This document shows positions 17,514 to 27,581 of a DNA stretch of 64,000 nucleotides, one piece after another. Source of the DNA: Thermoanaerobacterium thermosaccharolyticum DSM 571. GTDB lineage: Bacteria; Bacillota; Thermoanaerobacteria; Thermoanaerobacterales; Thermoanaerobacteraceae. Numbering within the stretch: position 1 is the stretch's first letter; each line of letters begins with the position of its first letter. The notes beneath the pieces were generated by a model. It had not been told where the DNA came from. It ran no database searches and saw only the letters and a program-made list of their open reading frames with translations. The DNA lies in contig NC_014410.1 in NCBI RefSeq assembly GCF_000145615.1, positions 2,281,501 to 2,345,500 on the forward strand. The letters run 5' to 3'. A program made the translations under genes and the position numbers.

Positions 17514-18314
17514 ATGCTTAATATTTTTACATACGACTTTATGATCAGGGCGTTTTTGGCAGGCGGTTTTATATCGGTAATAGCACCATTAGTCGGCAGT
17601 TTCTTAGTGCTAAGAAGGCTATCGCAGATGGGTGATACGCTATCCCACGTAGCACTGTCAGGCGTAGCAGCAGGATTTCTGATTGGAATAAATCCAACAA
17701 TTGGCTCTATAATCTTCGTAATAATATCGTCTTTCGGAATTGAACGCTTGAGAAAATCGTACTTTAGATATTCAGAAATATCTATTGCAGTTGTCATGTC
17801 TGCAGGAATGGCAATTGCAGTAATACTTCTAAGTTTATCCAGCGGAAGCCCTGCAAACATAATGAATTATCTCTTTGGAAGCATAATATCAATTAATAAC
17901 ACTGATGTATTGCTATCACTACTACTTAGCATTGCAGTAATAACTGTAATTTATATCTTCTACAAAGAGCTTCTATACATTACATTTGACGAAGAAGCTG
18001 CTTTGATATCGGGAATTCCCGTCAACATGGTAAATATAATATTTACTATGATTGTCGCCATAACTGTAGCAGTATCCATGAGAATAGTCGGAGCACTTTT
18101 GGTATCAGCACTAATGGTGATACCTGCTGCAGCAAGCCTTAAAATCGCCAAAAACTTCAGACAGACTATTTTTTATGCCATACTGTTTTCCTTTATATCT
18201 GTATTTGCAGGCATAATACTATCTTTTTATCTCAATCTTTCACCTGGCGGCAGCATTGTAATTGTTTCTCTCATAATCATGGGTTTAGCAAGTATAAAGA
18301 AAGCAGGTAACTAA
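17514..18314 (+). CDS. metal ABC transporter permease (ZnuB/MntC family)
   Basis: This 266-residue integral membrane protein of the ABC-3 family has about eight TM helices and the conserved LSHVALSGVAAGFL (about residues 42-55) and DEEAALISGIP motifs. It forms the channel for the metal bound by the upstream lipoprotein. The gene is last in the operon and is followed at once by a strong terminator. Confidence 0.93.
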   Translation: MLNIFTYDFMIRAFLAGGFISVIAPLVGSFLVLRRLSQMGDTLSHVALSGVAAGFLIGINPTIGSIIFVIISSFGIERLRKSYFRYSEISIAVVMSAGMAIAVILLSLSSGSPANIMNYLFGSIISINNTDVLLSLLLSIAVITVIYIFYKELLYITFDEEAALISGIPVNMVNIIFTMIVAITVAVSMRIVGALLVSALMVIPAAASLKIAKNFRQTIFYAILFSFISVFAGIILSFYLNLSPGGSIVIVSLIIMGLASIKKAGN

Positions 18315-18327
18315 CCTGCTTTTTTTG
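18302..18327 (+). terminator. terminator of the metal importer operon
   Basis: Stem AGCAGGT / ACCTGCT with loop AACTA overlaps the stop codon of the permease gene and is followed by seven T. Confidence 0.9.
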
Positions 18328-18409
18328 TTTTTAACTTGGATAATAAAATGTACTAATTTAATTCCAACTCCTAAAACCTCCTAACTGTGAAAATATTTTT
18401 TCACAATAA

Positions 18410-18970
18410 TTATTGAAAGTCTTGCTGTGGCGATTCACAAAATAAATGATTGTCTTTTTTGAATATATGTAGCAAAATCTTAAAAAAGATATAACCAATT
18501 AATGCTCCAAATACATTTAATATAAAATCATTTATATCACAAATTTTATATGCAAAACCGTATATTAGTGAAACAAGCAATTGTGTTATTTCGATACAAA
18601 AAGATGTTATTGTACATAAAGATATATTTTTTCTAAATGAAATATACTTATAGTTAATAAAAGGCATTAAAAATGCCAAAGGCATCAAAAGTACAATATT
18701 TCCTATTATTTGTATTTTTGTGTAATGTATCATTGGTAATAACGGAATTAAATTATATGATTTATTTTTTGTGCCATTTAAAAACTGAATCATATCACTT
18801 TGTATTGGTATAGGAAAAAACACGGTATTTATTAAAACTGCAATATAAACAACTAAAACCGCATATATAATATATTTTTCAAATTTAGCTTTTTTATAAT
18901 ATAATTTAAGAGCTATTATTACATAAATAACAAGAAATAAAATTTTAAAAAGAATATTAAATTCCAACAT
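18410..18970 (-). CDS. VanZ-like membrane protein
   Basis: This 186-residue membrane protein of the VanZ family has an N-terminal TM pair, the NLIPLLPMIHY and IGNIVLLMPLAFLMPFI segments, and the C-terminal DINDFILNVFGALIGYIFF signature. VanZ confers low-level teicoplanin resistance in enterococci, but most homologues have no known role. GGAGG lies 13 bases before the ATG, which is long. It sits at the downstream edge of the RiPP-like locus and directly after a truncated copy of the GAF/LuxR regulator, so it may have replaced the rest of that gene. Confidence 0.8.
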   Translation of the reverse strand: MLEFNILFKILFLVIYVIIALKLYYKKAKFEKYIIYAVLVVYIAVLINTVFFPIPIQSDMIQFLNGTKNKSYNLIPLLPMIHYTKIQIIGNIVLLMPLAFLMPFINYKYISFRKNISLCTITSFCIEITQLLVSLIYGFAYKICDINDFILNVFGALIGYIFFKILLHIFKKDNHLFCESPQQDFQ

Positions 18971-18991
18971 ATTGCAAGAACATCCTCCATT

Positions 18992-19386
18992 TTGAAATTA
19001 TTGCAGGATCCGTCATCGAACTTGTAAGCCCTGCTTTTACGCATCTTTTATATGAATAAAGTATTTCATCATATATTTTCATATTTCCAATATAAATCCC
19101 CACGCAAAACTTGTAAATTCATTCTCTCACAATATAAAACAAATTTCTAAGGAATTTGTTACAGTTTTTATAAAAATTTTTATATTTTTTTATAGTAAAC
19201 AATCAATTGTATCTTTGTGAACAAGTACACAAATTCCCACACCTTTTCGCGAATATCTAATTCTATGAAAATCCTTTACCTCCTCAAACAGAAAATTCCC
19301 CAAAAAATAAGTCTGCGGAAACATAAAGCACACTTCAATATTTAATTAAAAATCTTTAAAGCCTTTGATTTCAACCTATTTATTCT
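18992..19386 (-). repeat. truncated regulator 5' end with its promoter (duplicate of 38193-38590)
   Basis: This ~395-base block is a close copy of 38193-38590. On the minus strand it contains the upstream region, a TGTAAC promoter element (19163-19136) and only the first ~33 codons of a GAF/LuxR regulator, after which the sequence changes to the VanZ gene region. The stretch upstream of the promoter holds a short reading frame (MFPQTYFLGNFLFEEVKDFH...) conserved in both copies, possibly the end of an old mobile-element gene. The block fills the otherwise gene-free interval 18971-19427. Confidence 0.85.
19136..19163 (-). promoter_or_regulatory. TGTAAC-type promoter element, copy 2
   Basis: Minus strand: TGTAAC, 16 bases, TGTTTTATATTGTGAG. 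It stands in front of the truncated regulator copy and, further on, the VanZ-like gene. Confidence 0.6.
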
Positions 19387-19427
19387 TACTTTTATTAAAC
19401 ATAAATCAAATATCTTTCTTGATTTTT

Positions 19428-20174
19428 TTAATCATTTATATAAGCCATCACTGGGCGGTGATCTGAAATATCCACTTGCAATACTTTGCTTTTTGTTGCA
19501 TCAATCGAAGTTCCACAGTTAAATAAAAAATCAATCTTTGGATTATTAGAATTATTATAGCATTCCAGTGTGCATATACCTGCAGGTCCACTATCAACCA
19601 TAGAAAAAACATTATTGAGCATTATATTATAGGTATCTGAGTTTTCTCCATCGTTCAAATCACAACCAATAATCAATCTTTCATTTGAAAATCCATTATT
19701 ATTTAATTCATCTTTAATCTTTTGTGCTTGAATCACTTGATCACCGTTTAAGCCTAGATGGGCAGTTCCTACATAAAAGTAAGAACTGCCAAAATCAACA
19801 CGTACAAGAAGAAAGCTGCGATTTTCTGAACTATTTACCTTAGACAAGTAAACCCTTAAAGCCGTTGTCAAAGAGCAACTACTTATAATTGCATTACCAT
19901 AATAACATGGATTCATATTAATAGATGTAATATATTTATAATTCCAAGTCGTCCCAGTAATCGCGGTAAGTTTATTAGAAATATACTCTGCCTGATGAAT
20001 ATTTGTGCCAGATCGTATAGTATATGCATCAACTTCTTGAAGACAGACAATTGAAGCTCCCGAAGTTTTAATTTCATCCGCGATTTTATCCAGATTTTCC
20101 GTTTTCGGATCTGGATAACCGCCATCCTTGTTTTGTCCAGCTTTAATATTCCACGTAAGAATATTTATTGTCAT
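19428..20174 (-). CDS. endonuclease/exonuclease/phosphatase-family protein
   Basis: This 248-residue cytosolic protein of the EEP (DNase I-like) fold has ILTWNIKAG, CLQEVDAY (catalytic Glu), GNAIIS, GTAHLGLNGD, IGCDLNDGENS (Asp-Asn pair), KIDFLFNC and the terminal SDHRPVMAY (Asp-His). These give a complete metal-dependent phosphodiesterase or phosphatase active site. GGGGG lies before the ATG. It ends the RiPP-like operon, 27 bases after the ABC exporter gene. Substrate unknown: nucleic acid, phospholipid or a phosphorylated peptide are all possible. Confidence 0.85.
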   Translation of the reverse strand: MTINILTWNIKAGQNKDGGYPDPKTENLDKIADEIKTSGASIVCLQEVDAYTIRSGTNIHQAEYISNKLTAITGTTWNYKYITSINMNPCYYGNAIISSCSLTTALRVYLSKVNSSENRSFLLVRVDFGSSYFYVGTAHLGLNGDQVIQAQKIKDELNNNGFSNERLIIGCDLNDGENSDTYNIMLNNVFSMVDSGPAGICTLECYNNSNNPKIDFLFNCGTSIDATKSKVLQVDISDHRPVMAYIND

Positions 20175-20201
20175 AATTATTCCCCCTATACTTTTTTAAT
20201 T

Positions 20202-21953
20202 TTATGCAATAGAATCGATATCTGCTTCCATATTCTGCTCTTTTATAAAGCTGTAAAAATACCCTCCTTTTTCCACCAGTTCTTCGAAGTTTCCCTCTTC
20301 TACAACTTTCCCCTTATCAATTACATATATTGTGTCTGCATCTTTTATTGTCGATAATCTATGAGCTATTTTAACAACAGTTTTATCTTTCAAATATTTG
20401 TCTATATTTTCCGATATATGCTTCTGCGATAAGCTATCCAAAGCAGATGTTGCTTCATCGAAAATTACAATTTTCGAATCACTTAAGATTGCTCTGGCGA
20501 TGGCTATCCTTTGCTTTTGTCCACCTGACAATTTTACTCCCTTTTCTCCAACAATAGTTTCAAATTCTTGAGGCAGATTTGTAATAAAGTCATAAATATC
20601 CACCTCTTTGCATATTTTGTCTACATAATCTCTATCTATGTTCCTATTCAATGTTAGATTGTTTAATATGGTATCGTCAAATAATAATAAGTCCTGCGTC
20701 ACTATCGAAATCTTACTTCTTATGTGTTTAAGATTATATTCATTTATAGGTACATCATCTATTGTTATGTTCCCCTCATCAACATCCCACAATCTATACA
20801 CCAATTTCGCAATAGTTGATTTTCCGCACCCACTTGCGCCAACTAGTGCTGTTACTTTGCCATTTTCAAATTTTAAACTTATTTTATCCAAAATCTTATT
20901 ATTGTCTTTATATGAGAAGCTAACATCATTAAAAGAGATATCTCCCTTAAAATTATCGCATCTATAGCCTTTATTGTCCTGTTTTATAGATATGGGTTCA
21001 TCTACAATATTGAATACACGATTTATTGATGCAACTGATCTTTGAATCATAGTATTTGATCTTATTATTCTCAAACAAGGTCCTATAAGCATTCCAATAT
21101 ACTGTTGAAATGCTATGAGTTCGCCGAAAGTCATTTCTCTATTTATTATTTTATAGCCTCCATAACCATAAATAAAAGCTGTTATTAGTCCGCCTAAAGA
21201 ACTTCCTATTGCCCCGTTGCCAGAAATAATAACATCTAACTTTATAAATTTATTTATAATATCTTTTTCTTTCTTTAAATAATCTTTGAAAAATTTAAAA
21301 ATAGATTTTGTAATAACTACATTCATTATATTGGAAATATATTCCTCAATTATATTTGATATATTTCCTGCATCATTTCTGATTTCCAATGTCTTTCTCG
21401 ATATGATTTTATTAAACTTTGATTGAGAAAATATCAGTAGTATCTGCAGCACAATGACCAAAATCAGCAAACTTGATTGCATCTTTATCAAGAAAAATAA
21501 TGCCATTATAGCCGTAAAGGTATCGACTATCACAGAAAACAGTATATCAACTCCAAAACTTTCTATTGTATATATATCGTTTTCTACCATACTTAATATA
21601 TTGCCGGTTTTTATATTTGTAAAATAATCGCCTGATAATTTTGGTATATGCTTCAATAATTTTATTTTCAAATTAATCGAAACTCTCTTTTTCATTTTAG
21701 AATACATGTACTGTAATATTACATTTAATAATGAAGATAATATACTTATTGCTCCATATATTGTGGCAAGCTTTATTAATAATTCTATATTGCTATTTTT
21801 TATAGCATCATCCAATATCATTTTGGTTAATTGGGGTTGTAATAAGCCCAAAATGGATACTGTTAACATTATAAAAAATGCTACACATAAGCCAAGTTTG
21901 TTGTGTCTTAACAGTATTTTTATAAATCTTCTTATGTTTTTTTTATTGTTCAT
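20202..21953 (-). CDS. ABC transporter with fused membrane and ATPase domains (peptide exporter type)
   Basis: This 583-residue half-transporter has an N-terminal six-helix exporter domain (about 15-320) and a C-terminal ATPase domain with Walker A GASGCGKST, Q-loop SIVTQDLLLFDD, signature LSGGQKQR and Walker B IVIFDEATSALD. It lacks an N-terminal C39 protease domain, so any leader must be removed by another enzyme; the protease gene immediately upstream (21985-23004) is the obvious candidate. It is expected to export the mature peptide of this locus. Confidence 0.92.
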   Translation of the reverse strand: MNNKKNIRRFIKILLRHNKLGLCVAFFIMLTVSILGLLQPQLTKMILDDAIKNSNIELLIKLATIYGAISILSSLLNVILQYMYSKMKKRVSINLKIKLLKHIPKLSGDYFTNIKTGNILSMVENDIYTIESFGVDILFSVIVDTFTAIMALFFLIKMQSSLLILVIVLQILLIFSQSKFNKIISRKTLEIRNDAGNISNIIEEYISNIMNVVITKSIFKFFKDYLKKEKDIINKFIKLDVIISGNGAIGSSLGGLITAFIYGYGGYKIINREMTFGELIAFQQYIGMLIGPCLRIIRSNTMIQRSVASINRVFNIVDEPISIKQDNKGYRCDNFKGDISFNDVSFSYKDNNKILDKISLKFENGKVTALVGASGCGKSTIAKLVYRLWDVDEGNITIDDVPINEYNLKHIRSKISIVTQDLLLFDDTILNNLTLNRNIDRDYVDKICKEVDIYDFITNLPQEFETIVGEKGVKLSGGQKQRIAIARAILSDSKIVIFDEATSALDSLSQKHISENIDKYLKDKTVVKIAHRLSTIKDADTIYVIDKGKVVEEGNFEELVEKGGYFYSFIKEQNMEADIDSIA

Positions 21954-21984
21954 ATTTTCATCTCCATATTATATACAACGGAAA

Positions 21985-23004
21985 CTATGAATTTAAAATA
22001 TTTTTTGCCACAAGGTCTGTTAATGTTTGTATTGATACAAAATCATATCTTGATATACTTAAATAGTCAAACTTTATGTCAAACTTTTCTTCCAATTTCT
22101 TTAACACTTCATAACAGTTATCGTTGTTTAACCCAATTTTTCTATTAAATAAACTGTATTTATAAATGTCATCATCAGACTTATTAAGTTTTAACACTTC
22201 TTTTACAACATTTGCTGTACCTAAAAGGATGCTATTGTCTTTATCATATAAGCCTTCTTTAAAATCATGATACCTTTTGCTGGCTAAAAAATCCTTATCC
22301 TCCCAATCATTTTTCACTGCAAGATTCTCAAGCTCATTGTTCAGCTCCTCAAACGTTATATCATGCTTTTTTGATAATATTCTGGCAATTATGCCTGTTA
22401 ACTTCGCAGTCGACTGACTATTACATTTCCCAAATAGTCTGTATGAATTATTGATATTGCAATTCATATATGGATTGTTATCCATTATGCATTGAATTCT
22501 TTTATCCTTGTTGTACCAAAACGAATTTTCGCTTTCCAAAATAAAACCCTTGACACCTATGACATTGTTAAAAACAGCAGGATAGCTTTCTTCAAATCCG
22601 TTAGCAAGGGAACATACTATTATTTTTCCTTGCCGATACAATTCATCGCATATTTCATGCAAATCCTGAATCATTTCATTTGTTGTAACTGACAGGCTTA
22701 AATTTATCAATCTAATGTCCATATTAAGAAGATACTTTAATGCTTCCTCAAATATTTGTCTACTTGTTCTTCCATTTTTGCCTAATACTTTCACTACAAA
22801 TATTTCAACATCATCAAATTCTCTCTTTATACTAGATGCGCAAGAAGTTCCATGTCCATTCTCATCTTCATAATTGTCTGTGGCTATTATATAATCATTA
22901 TCACACTCAAAAGATATTCCACCGATTATATTACCCTTTAGATAATCATGGTTTATATCTATGCCTGAATCTACCAATGCTACTTTTACTTTGTTATTCA
23001 ACAC
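21985..23004 (-). CDS. cytosolic S8 (subtilisin-like) serine protease
   Basis: This 339-residue S8 protease has Asp12 in VALVDSGID, His51 in ENGHGTSCAS, oxyanion Asn135 in SLANG and Ser198 in NSQSTAKLTG. It has no signal peptide and no propeptide, so it acts in the cytoplasm. About 130 residues follow the catalytic domain and may bind substrate. In a cluster with radical SAM enzymes and a C39-less exporter it is a likely leader peptidase. The start could be GTG 23004 or the next TTG. A decayed fragment of the same gene lies at 30893-31035. Confidence 0.9.
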   Translation of the reverse strand: MLNNKVKVALVDSGIDINHDYLKGNIIGGISFECDNDYIIATDNYEDENGHGTSCASSIKREFDDVEIFVVKVLGKNGRTSRQIFEEALKYLLNMDIRLINLSLSVTTNEMIQDLHEICDELYRQGKIIVCSLANGFEESYPAVFNNVIGVKGFILESENSFWYNKDKRIQCIMDNNPYMNCNINNSYRLFGKCNSQSTAKLTGIIARILSKKHDITFEELNNELENLAVKNDWEDKDFLASKRYHDFKEGLYDKDNSILLGTANVVKEVLKLNKSDDDIYKYSLFNRKIGLNNDNCYEVLKKLEEKFDIKFDYLSISRYDFVSIQTLTDLVAKNILNS

Positions 23005-23028
23005 CTATCACCTTGCCTCATAAAAACA

Positions 23029-24279
23029 TTAATTCATCTGCCATATTTTAGGCATCAATGTTCTTTTCATAAAATTGCAATTGTAGTCAAAAGCTCTTTT
23101 ATCACTTAACAGTGTGTATACTTTTGCAGGGCATACTGTACAAAATAAATTTATTTTACAACTTTTGCAGTGTGGAATATTTCTAGTTTTTATATTATCA
23201 AAATTAGAAAATGCAGGAAGTTGTCTTTTAAACACCTTTTTAATGATTTCATCACTTAAATCAAAAATATGACAAATTTTAAATTCTTCATATCGTAACA
23301 ATGGGCATAAATATATATTGCCATCATGATTTACAAACAATTGTGAATTTCCTGCCCAGCAGTTATTAGCTCGAAGCTTGTTTAAATCGTTAAAATCATT
23401 TACCCCATAGTAATGCATTGCAAACTCATCTTTTAAATATTTGTAGGAATATTTTCCTCTTCCAAACTTGCTAAAATTTCTAACAACTGCTCTCGTTCCC
23501 AAACTTTCATTTAATTTTAAAAAATTGTCAACATTATCTTCATTAAATTCCCCTGCCACCATTGATAAGCTTATATGTTTCATGCCGCTTTTCTTCAATA
23601 GCCTAACATTTTCAATAACCTTAGCAAAAGTTCCCTTCCCTCTTATTTTACTGCAGCTTTCTTCATCATACCCATCTAAGCTGATTTCTACAGCATAAAC
23701 AGCATTTGTTATTTTTTCGATATCTTCTTCCTTTATCAATGTCGCATTTGTACATAAGACCACTTTCCCACCATATACCAATTTAATGTATTCCAAAATA
23801 TAGTAAAAATCGTCTCTAACTAAAGGTTCTCCGCCTGAGATAACAACCTCTTGAGGCTTTAATTTTAAAATTTTATCAATCGCTCTTTTTATATCACTGG
23901 TTGATAAAATATCGTCTTTTTTTAAATAATTGTCTGCATCAACACAGCAATATTCACAGCTTAAATTACATCTGTTTGTTATGGAAAAGACTACTTTGGG
24001 GATAAAATCAATTTCAAACTCATAAGTTTGATCAGCATTCAACAAACCAATATTATCTAAACAATTTAATACGGATTTAAAATACTGTTGATCTTCTTCA
24101 TCTTCAAATACCTCTATAGCGTTATTGACTGGAGTAGAGGTTTCAAGTGAATATTTTATTGCTTCGTAACATTCTATAGGTATCTTAATCCACTTGCCCG
24201 TTAATCTGTTACTCAATATCACGGTATTATCTTTTATAACAATGTCACAAATCTTATCTATAAAATATTTATTCTCCAT
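23029..24279 (-). CDS. radical SAM/SPASM peptide maturase with N-terminal PqqD-like domain (1)
   Basis: This protein of about 416 residues has an N-terminal PqqD/RRE-like domain (LSNRLTGKWIKI..., about 1-85), the radical SAM CxxxCxxC motif in NRCNLSCEYCCVDAD (about 105-115), SGGEPLVRDDF, and a C-terminal SPASM-type Cys set (CWAGN, CPLL, CKSCKINLFCTVCPAK). This is the layout of RiPP maturases such as sactipeptide/ranthipeptide synthases. It is paralogous along its full length to the enzyme at 36102-37352. The ATG at 24279 has AGGAAG eight bases upstream. Its gene lies between the FtsX transporters and the protease, far from the precursor candidate. Confidence 0.9.
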   Translation of the reverse strand: MENKYFIDKICDIVIKDNTVILSNRLTGKWIKIPIECYEAIKYSLETSTPVNNAIEVFEDEEDQQYFKSVLNCLDNIGLLNADQTYEFEIDFIPKVVFSITNRCNLSCEYCCVDADNYLKKDDILSTSDIKRAIDKILKLKPQEVVISGGEPLVRDDFYYILEYIKLVYGGKVVLCTNATLIKEEDIEKITNAVYAVEISLDGYDEESCSKIRGKGTFAKVIENVRLLKKSGMKHISLSMVAGEFNEDNVDNFLKLNESLGTRAVVRNFSKFGRGKYSYKYLKDEFAMHYYGVNDFNDLNKLRANNCWAGNSQLFVNHDGNIYLCPLLRYEEFKICHIFDLSDEIIKKVFKRQLPAFSNFDNIKTRNIPHCKSCKINLFCTVCPAKVYTLLSDKRAFDYNCNFMKRTLMPKIWQMN

Positions 24280-24291
24280 CTTTATCACTTC

Positions 24292-24969
24292 CTAATTGTT
24301 CAAGTAACTTAGAATCTTGCCATCTTGTATTGTTATGCATACATCTGCTGATGCTGCTATATCTTTATTATGAGTTACCATAATCAAAGTCTGTCCAAAT
24401 TTTTCTACACAGAGTTTAAAGAATTTCATCACTTCATCCGCTGTTTTACTGTCTAAATTACCTGTTGGTTCATCTGCAAATATTATATCTGGTTTGTTTG
24501 ATAGTGCCCTTGCTATTGCTACTCTTTGCTGCTGTCCTCCTGAGAGTTCATTTGGAAAGCTTTTTATCTTGCTCTCTAGTCCTAAAATTTCTATTATTTC
24601 CGATATGTAGTCCTTATCTATTTTTTTATTATCTAATGATACTGGCAATGTTATATTTTCATACACGTCTATAACTGGTATAAGGTTAAAGCTTTGAAAT
24701 ACAAATCCGAAGTTTCGCCTTCTCAGTATCGAAAGTTTTTCTTCTGATAGATTAAATATATTCTCACCATTTAATAATACTTCACCTGATGTAGGCACAT
24801 CTAGTCCTGCCATGCAGTGAAGCAGCGTACTCTTACCTGAACCGCTGGGGCCTATTATAGTAGTGAATTTTCCCTTTTCTATAGAAACTGATACTTCCTT
24901 TAAAGCCTCTACTTTATTGTCACCTTTACCGTATATCTTAGTCAATTTTACTGTCTCTAATATGCTCAT
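24292..24969 (-). CDS. ABC transporter ATP-binding protein (LolD/MacB type)
   Basis: This ATPase of about 225 residues has Walker [11 protein letters not shown]-loop [12 protein letters not shown], signature LSGGQQQR, Walker [16 protein letters not shown] and H-loop MVTHN. The DEPTGNLD form is typical of ATPases that work with FtsX/MacB-type permeases. It lies directly downstream of the permease 24987-27545 and is its expected partner. The ATG at 24969 is favoured by GAGG eight bases upstream. Confidence 0.93.
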   Translation of the reverse strand: MSILETVKLTKIYGKGDNKVEALKEVSVSIEKGKFTTIIGPSGSGKSTLLHCMAGLDVPTSGEVLLNGENIFNLSEEKLSILRRRNFGFVFQSFNLIPVIDVYENITLPVSLDNKKIDKDYISEIIEILGLESKIKSFPNELSGGQQQRVAIARALSNKPDIIFADEPTGNLDSKTADEVMKFFKLCVEKFGQTLIMVTHNKDIAASADVCITIQDGKILSYLNN

Positions 24970-24986
24970 AATCTCCACCTCATCTT

Positions 24987-27545
24987 TTATTCGGTTATAT
25001 TTAAGCCTTCTACTATATTAAGCTTTTCTACTTTCTTTGCAGATACATAAGATGACAATATGCATATAACTATAACTATAGCACTGTACAATAGTATTGG
25101 TATAACTGGAAGTTTAAATTGCAGCCTTTCGCTTATGTTAAATCCAGCCTTGTACTGCCTGTTTACCAAACTGTAAAATGAATAAACGTTGTAACTGCCT
25201 ATTAAAGCCGCTATTATGCTGCTTAAAAGGCCATAAATAATCGATTCTTTTATTATCATGCTTTTAAGCTGTTTGGCTGTCATGCCTATTGCTCTAAGTG
25301 TAGCAAACTCATTTGTACGTATCAATAAGTTAGTTTTTAGCGTATTATATACATTCATGCCTGCTATTAGTAATATCAATGCTACGATCACCATGTCTGA
25401 TTTCAATACTCCCGTAAATCCTTTTTGGCTCTTTTCAATATAGCTTAGCTTACTTTCCATTTCTGCAAATGGCTTATTCTCTAAAATCTTGTTTATTCTA
25501 TTATACACATAAGTGTCCTTTCCCGCCTCAGACTGCACACTGATCTGGTCATATGTACTTTTCCCCGAAATGGTCATTAAGTACTTTTGAGGAAGGATTA
25601 TCTCCATCCTGGCTCCCCGTGTACTGTCACCTTTAGCTATCCATTCCTGCTTTAATAGTGCACCTACTCTGATATTTTTATCTTCATATGCTATTTTGCC
25701 ATTTCTGATAACAGGAATCCTTATTGTCATGATATCACCAACTTTTAAATCTTTTCTAATTCCTTTGAGCTTATGTTTAAAAATATCATAATAATAGTTA
25801 TACACAACTGCATTTGGATATTTATCTGATGAATTATTCAGCGATGACATGTCCCCTTTATCTATATACTTCTTAAATCCCTGCAACTGATCATCATCAT
25901 AGCCTTTTACTTCTATCATTGTTTCCACATTTTTTTTTGTATCTGAAATTCCATTGTACTTTTTAAAGTCATTTTCTAAATCATTTACATCAGATTCCAA
26001 AAAACCTTCCATAGATACCTTTGTACCTACTTTTTTCACTCCTTCTATCTGAGATATGGCTTTTACATCATCATTTGTATAACCTGTAAAATATAGATCT
26101 ATATTTGGACCAAACAACAATTTAAAATCATAGTCCTGCATGTTTAAAACATACGGTGTTGTATTATACACCGCATCTCGGTTGTTAAGAAATGCAATAT
26201 CATCTATAAATAAATATCCTGCCATTGCTACTGATACGACTATTATTATAGTCCTCCACTTATTTCTCCACACATTTTTATATGCCATCTCACCTGTTAT
26301 ACCAGATATCTTTTTTATAAACTTATGGTATCCTCTATTTCTTTGTTTTCCACCTGATCTATCGCTCTTTCTCATAGCTTCTATTGGTGATATCATTCCT
26401 GACATCCATATGGGTATTATACTTGATAATATGACTGTTGCTGTACCGACTATTAATGCATTCCATATGTTTTTCGCACTTATGTACACTGTTGATTGTG
26501 ATACATCTAAAAATGCAAAGTTAAACAACTTCATCCCAATATATGAAAATGCAATTCCCATCAATAGACCAAGAGATAATCCAATGATGAGAATAAATAA
26601 GCTTTGAAATCCTATTATCAGTCTCACTTGTTTCTTTGACGACCCTATAGCCCTCATCATGCCTATTTGCTTTATCATGTCTATTAAAGATATGTTAAAC
26701 ATGTTATATATAAGAAGAATCGCTGTAATTACTATCAAAATATTAAAATGACGTACAGAAGCATTCGTATTTTGAGAACTGTAATCATCAAGTGCTGTTA
26801 CCAGTTGTATATTTAGGTCATAATCCCATCTTCCTATATTATATCTCTCTCTTATCTGATTCAACTGACCCGATAGATTAGCCTTTGATTTCAATTTGAC
26901 GATTTCTTCATATGTTATAAAATTGTTAGGCAGTACATTATTTACGCCTTCTTTAAAGTATGTAAATCCTCTCAGTGAATAGTACCCCTCATAATATTGT
27001 TTGGGCTTATCTAATATCCCCACCAATTTGAAGGACTTGTTTTCCATGTATATTTGGTTCAGGCCGTTTTCATCTTTATATTCCCTTTTGATTTTAAAAT
27101 TTATTGTCTCACCCAGCTTTTCTTTAAGTCCCATCTTTTTTAAAGCCTGTGATTCTAATACTATTTCTCCTTGTTTATTAGGTAAATGTCCTTTTATAAG
27201 AGTGTATCCACTCATTTCTATGTAGTCTTTGTCTGTTGAATTTAATATCATTGAAATACCATTATCAGTAACAAGATTTCCTAGATTAGCTGCTACTGCA
27301 GATTTACTTACGTCTTTATCATTTTTTATTTTCTCAGTCAAGTCTTTATTTAGATTAGTAAATATGCCCTGATATGTTCCATACATTTTGTAAATATTAG
27401 CAAGCTGGTTTCTGCTCTGGCTTTCAAATATAACGTTAGTACCAAATACAAGCATTACTGCCAAGGCGACACCTAATACTAAAGCAATCGTCCTTCCTCT
27501 TTGTTTTTTCAGATATGCTAATGCTAAATGTATATATACATTCAT
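24987..27545 (-). CDS. FtsX-type ABC permease (1)
   Basis: This 852-residue membrane protein has an N-terminal TM, a first MacB-like extracellular domain (about 45-265), an FtsX core (about 270-400), a further TM and second extracellular domain (about 430-730), and a C-terminal FtsX core with three TMs and the ANEFATLRAIGMT element. This double layout is seen in mechanotransmitting ABC systems rather than in classical exporters. Such systems in Gram-positive bacteria serve in peptide antibiotic sensing or resistance and in surface processes. GGAGG precedes the ATG. It is one of three paralogues in tandem. Confidence 0.88.
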   Translation of the reverse strand: MNVYIHLALAYLKKQRGRTIALVLGVALAVMLVFGTNVIFESQSRNQLANIYKMYGTYQGIFTNLNKDLTEKIKNDKDVSKSAVAANLGNLVTDNGISMILNSTDKDYIEMSGYTLIKGHLPNKQGEIVLESQALKKMGLKEKLGETINFKIKREYKDENGLNQIYMENKSFKLVGILDKPKQYYEGYYSLRGFTYFKEGVNNVLPNNFITYEEIVKLKSKANLSGQLNQIRERYNIGRWDYDLNIQLVTALDDYSSQNTNASVRHFNILIVITAILLIYNMFNISLIDMIKQIGMMRAIGSSKKQVRLIIGFQSLFILIIGLSLGLLMGIAFSYIGMKLFNFAFLDVSQSTVYISAKNIWNALIVGTATVILSSIIPIWMSGMISPIEAMRKSDRSGGKQRNRGYHKFIKKISGITGEMAYKNVWRNKWRTIIIVVSVAMAGYLFIDDIAFLNNRDAVYNTTPYVLNMQDYDFKLLFGPNIDLYFTGYTNDDVKAISQIEGVKKVGTKVSMEGFLESDVNDLENDFKKYNGISDTKKNVETMIEVKGYDDDQLQGFKKYIDKGDMSSLNNSSDKYPNAVVYNYYYDIFKHKLKGIRKDLKVGDIMTIRIPVIRNGKIAYEDKNIRVGALLKQEWIAKGDSTRGARMEIILPQKYLMTISGKSTYDQISVQSEAGKDTYVYNRINKILENKPFAEMESKLSYIEKSQKGFTGVLKSDMVIVALILLIAGMNVYNTLKTNLLIRTNEFATLRAIGMTAKQLKSMIIKESIIYGLLSSIIAALIGSYNVYSFYSLVNRQYKAGFNISERLQFKLPVIPILLYSAIVIVICILSSYVSAKKVEKLNIVEGLNITE

Positions 27546-27581
27546 TTCTATCCTCCATTGATAATTTGAATAATTTTATCT

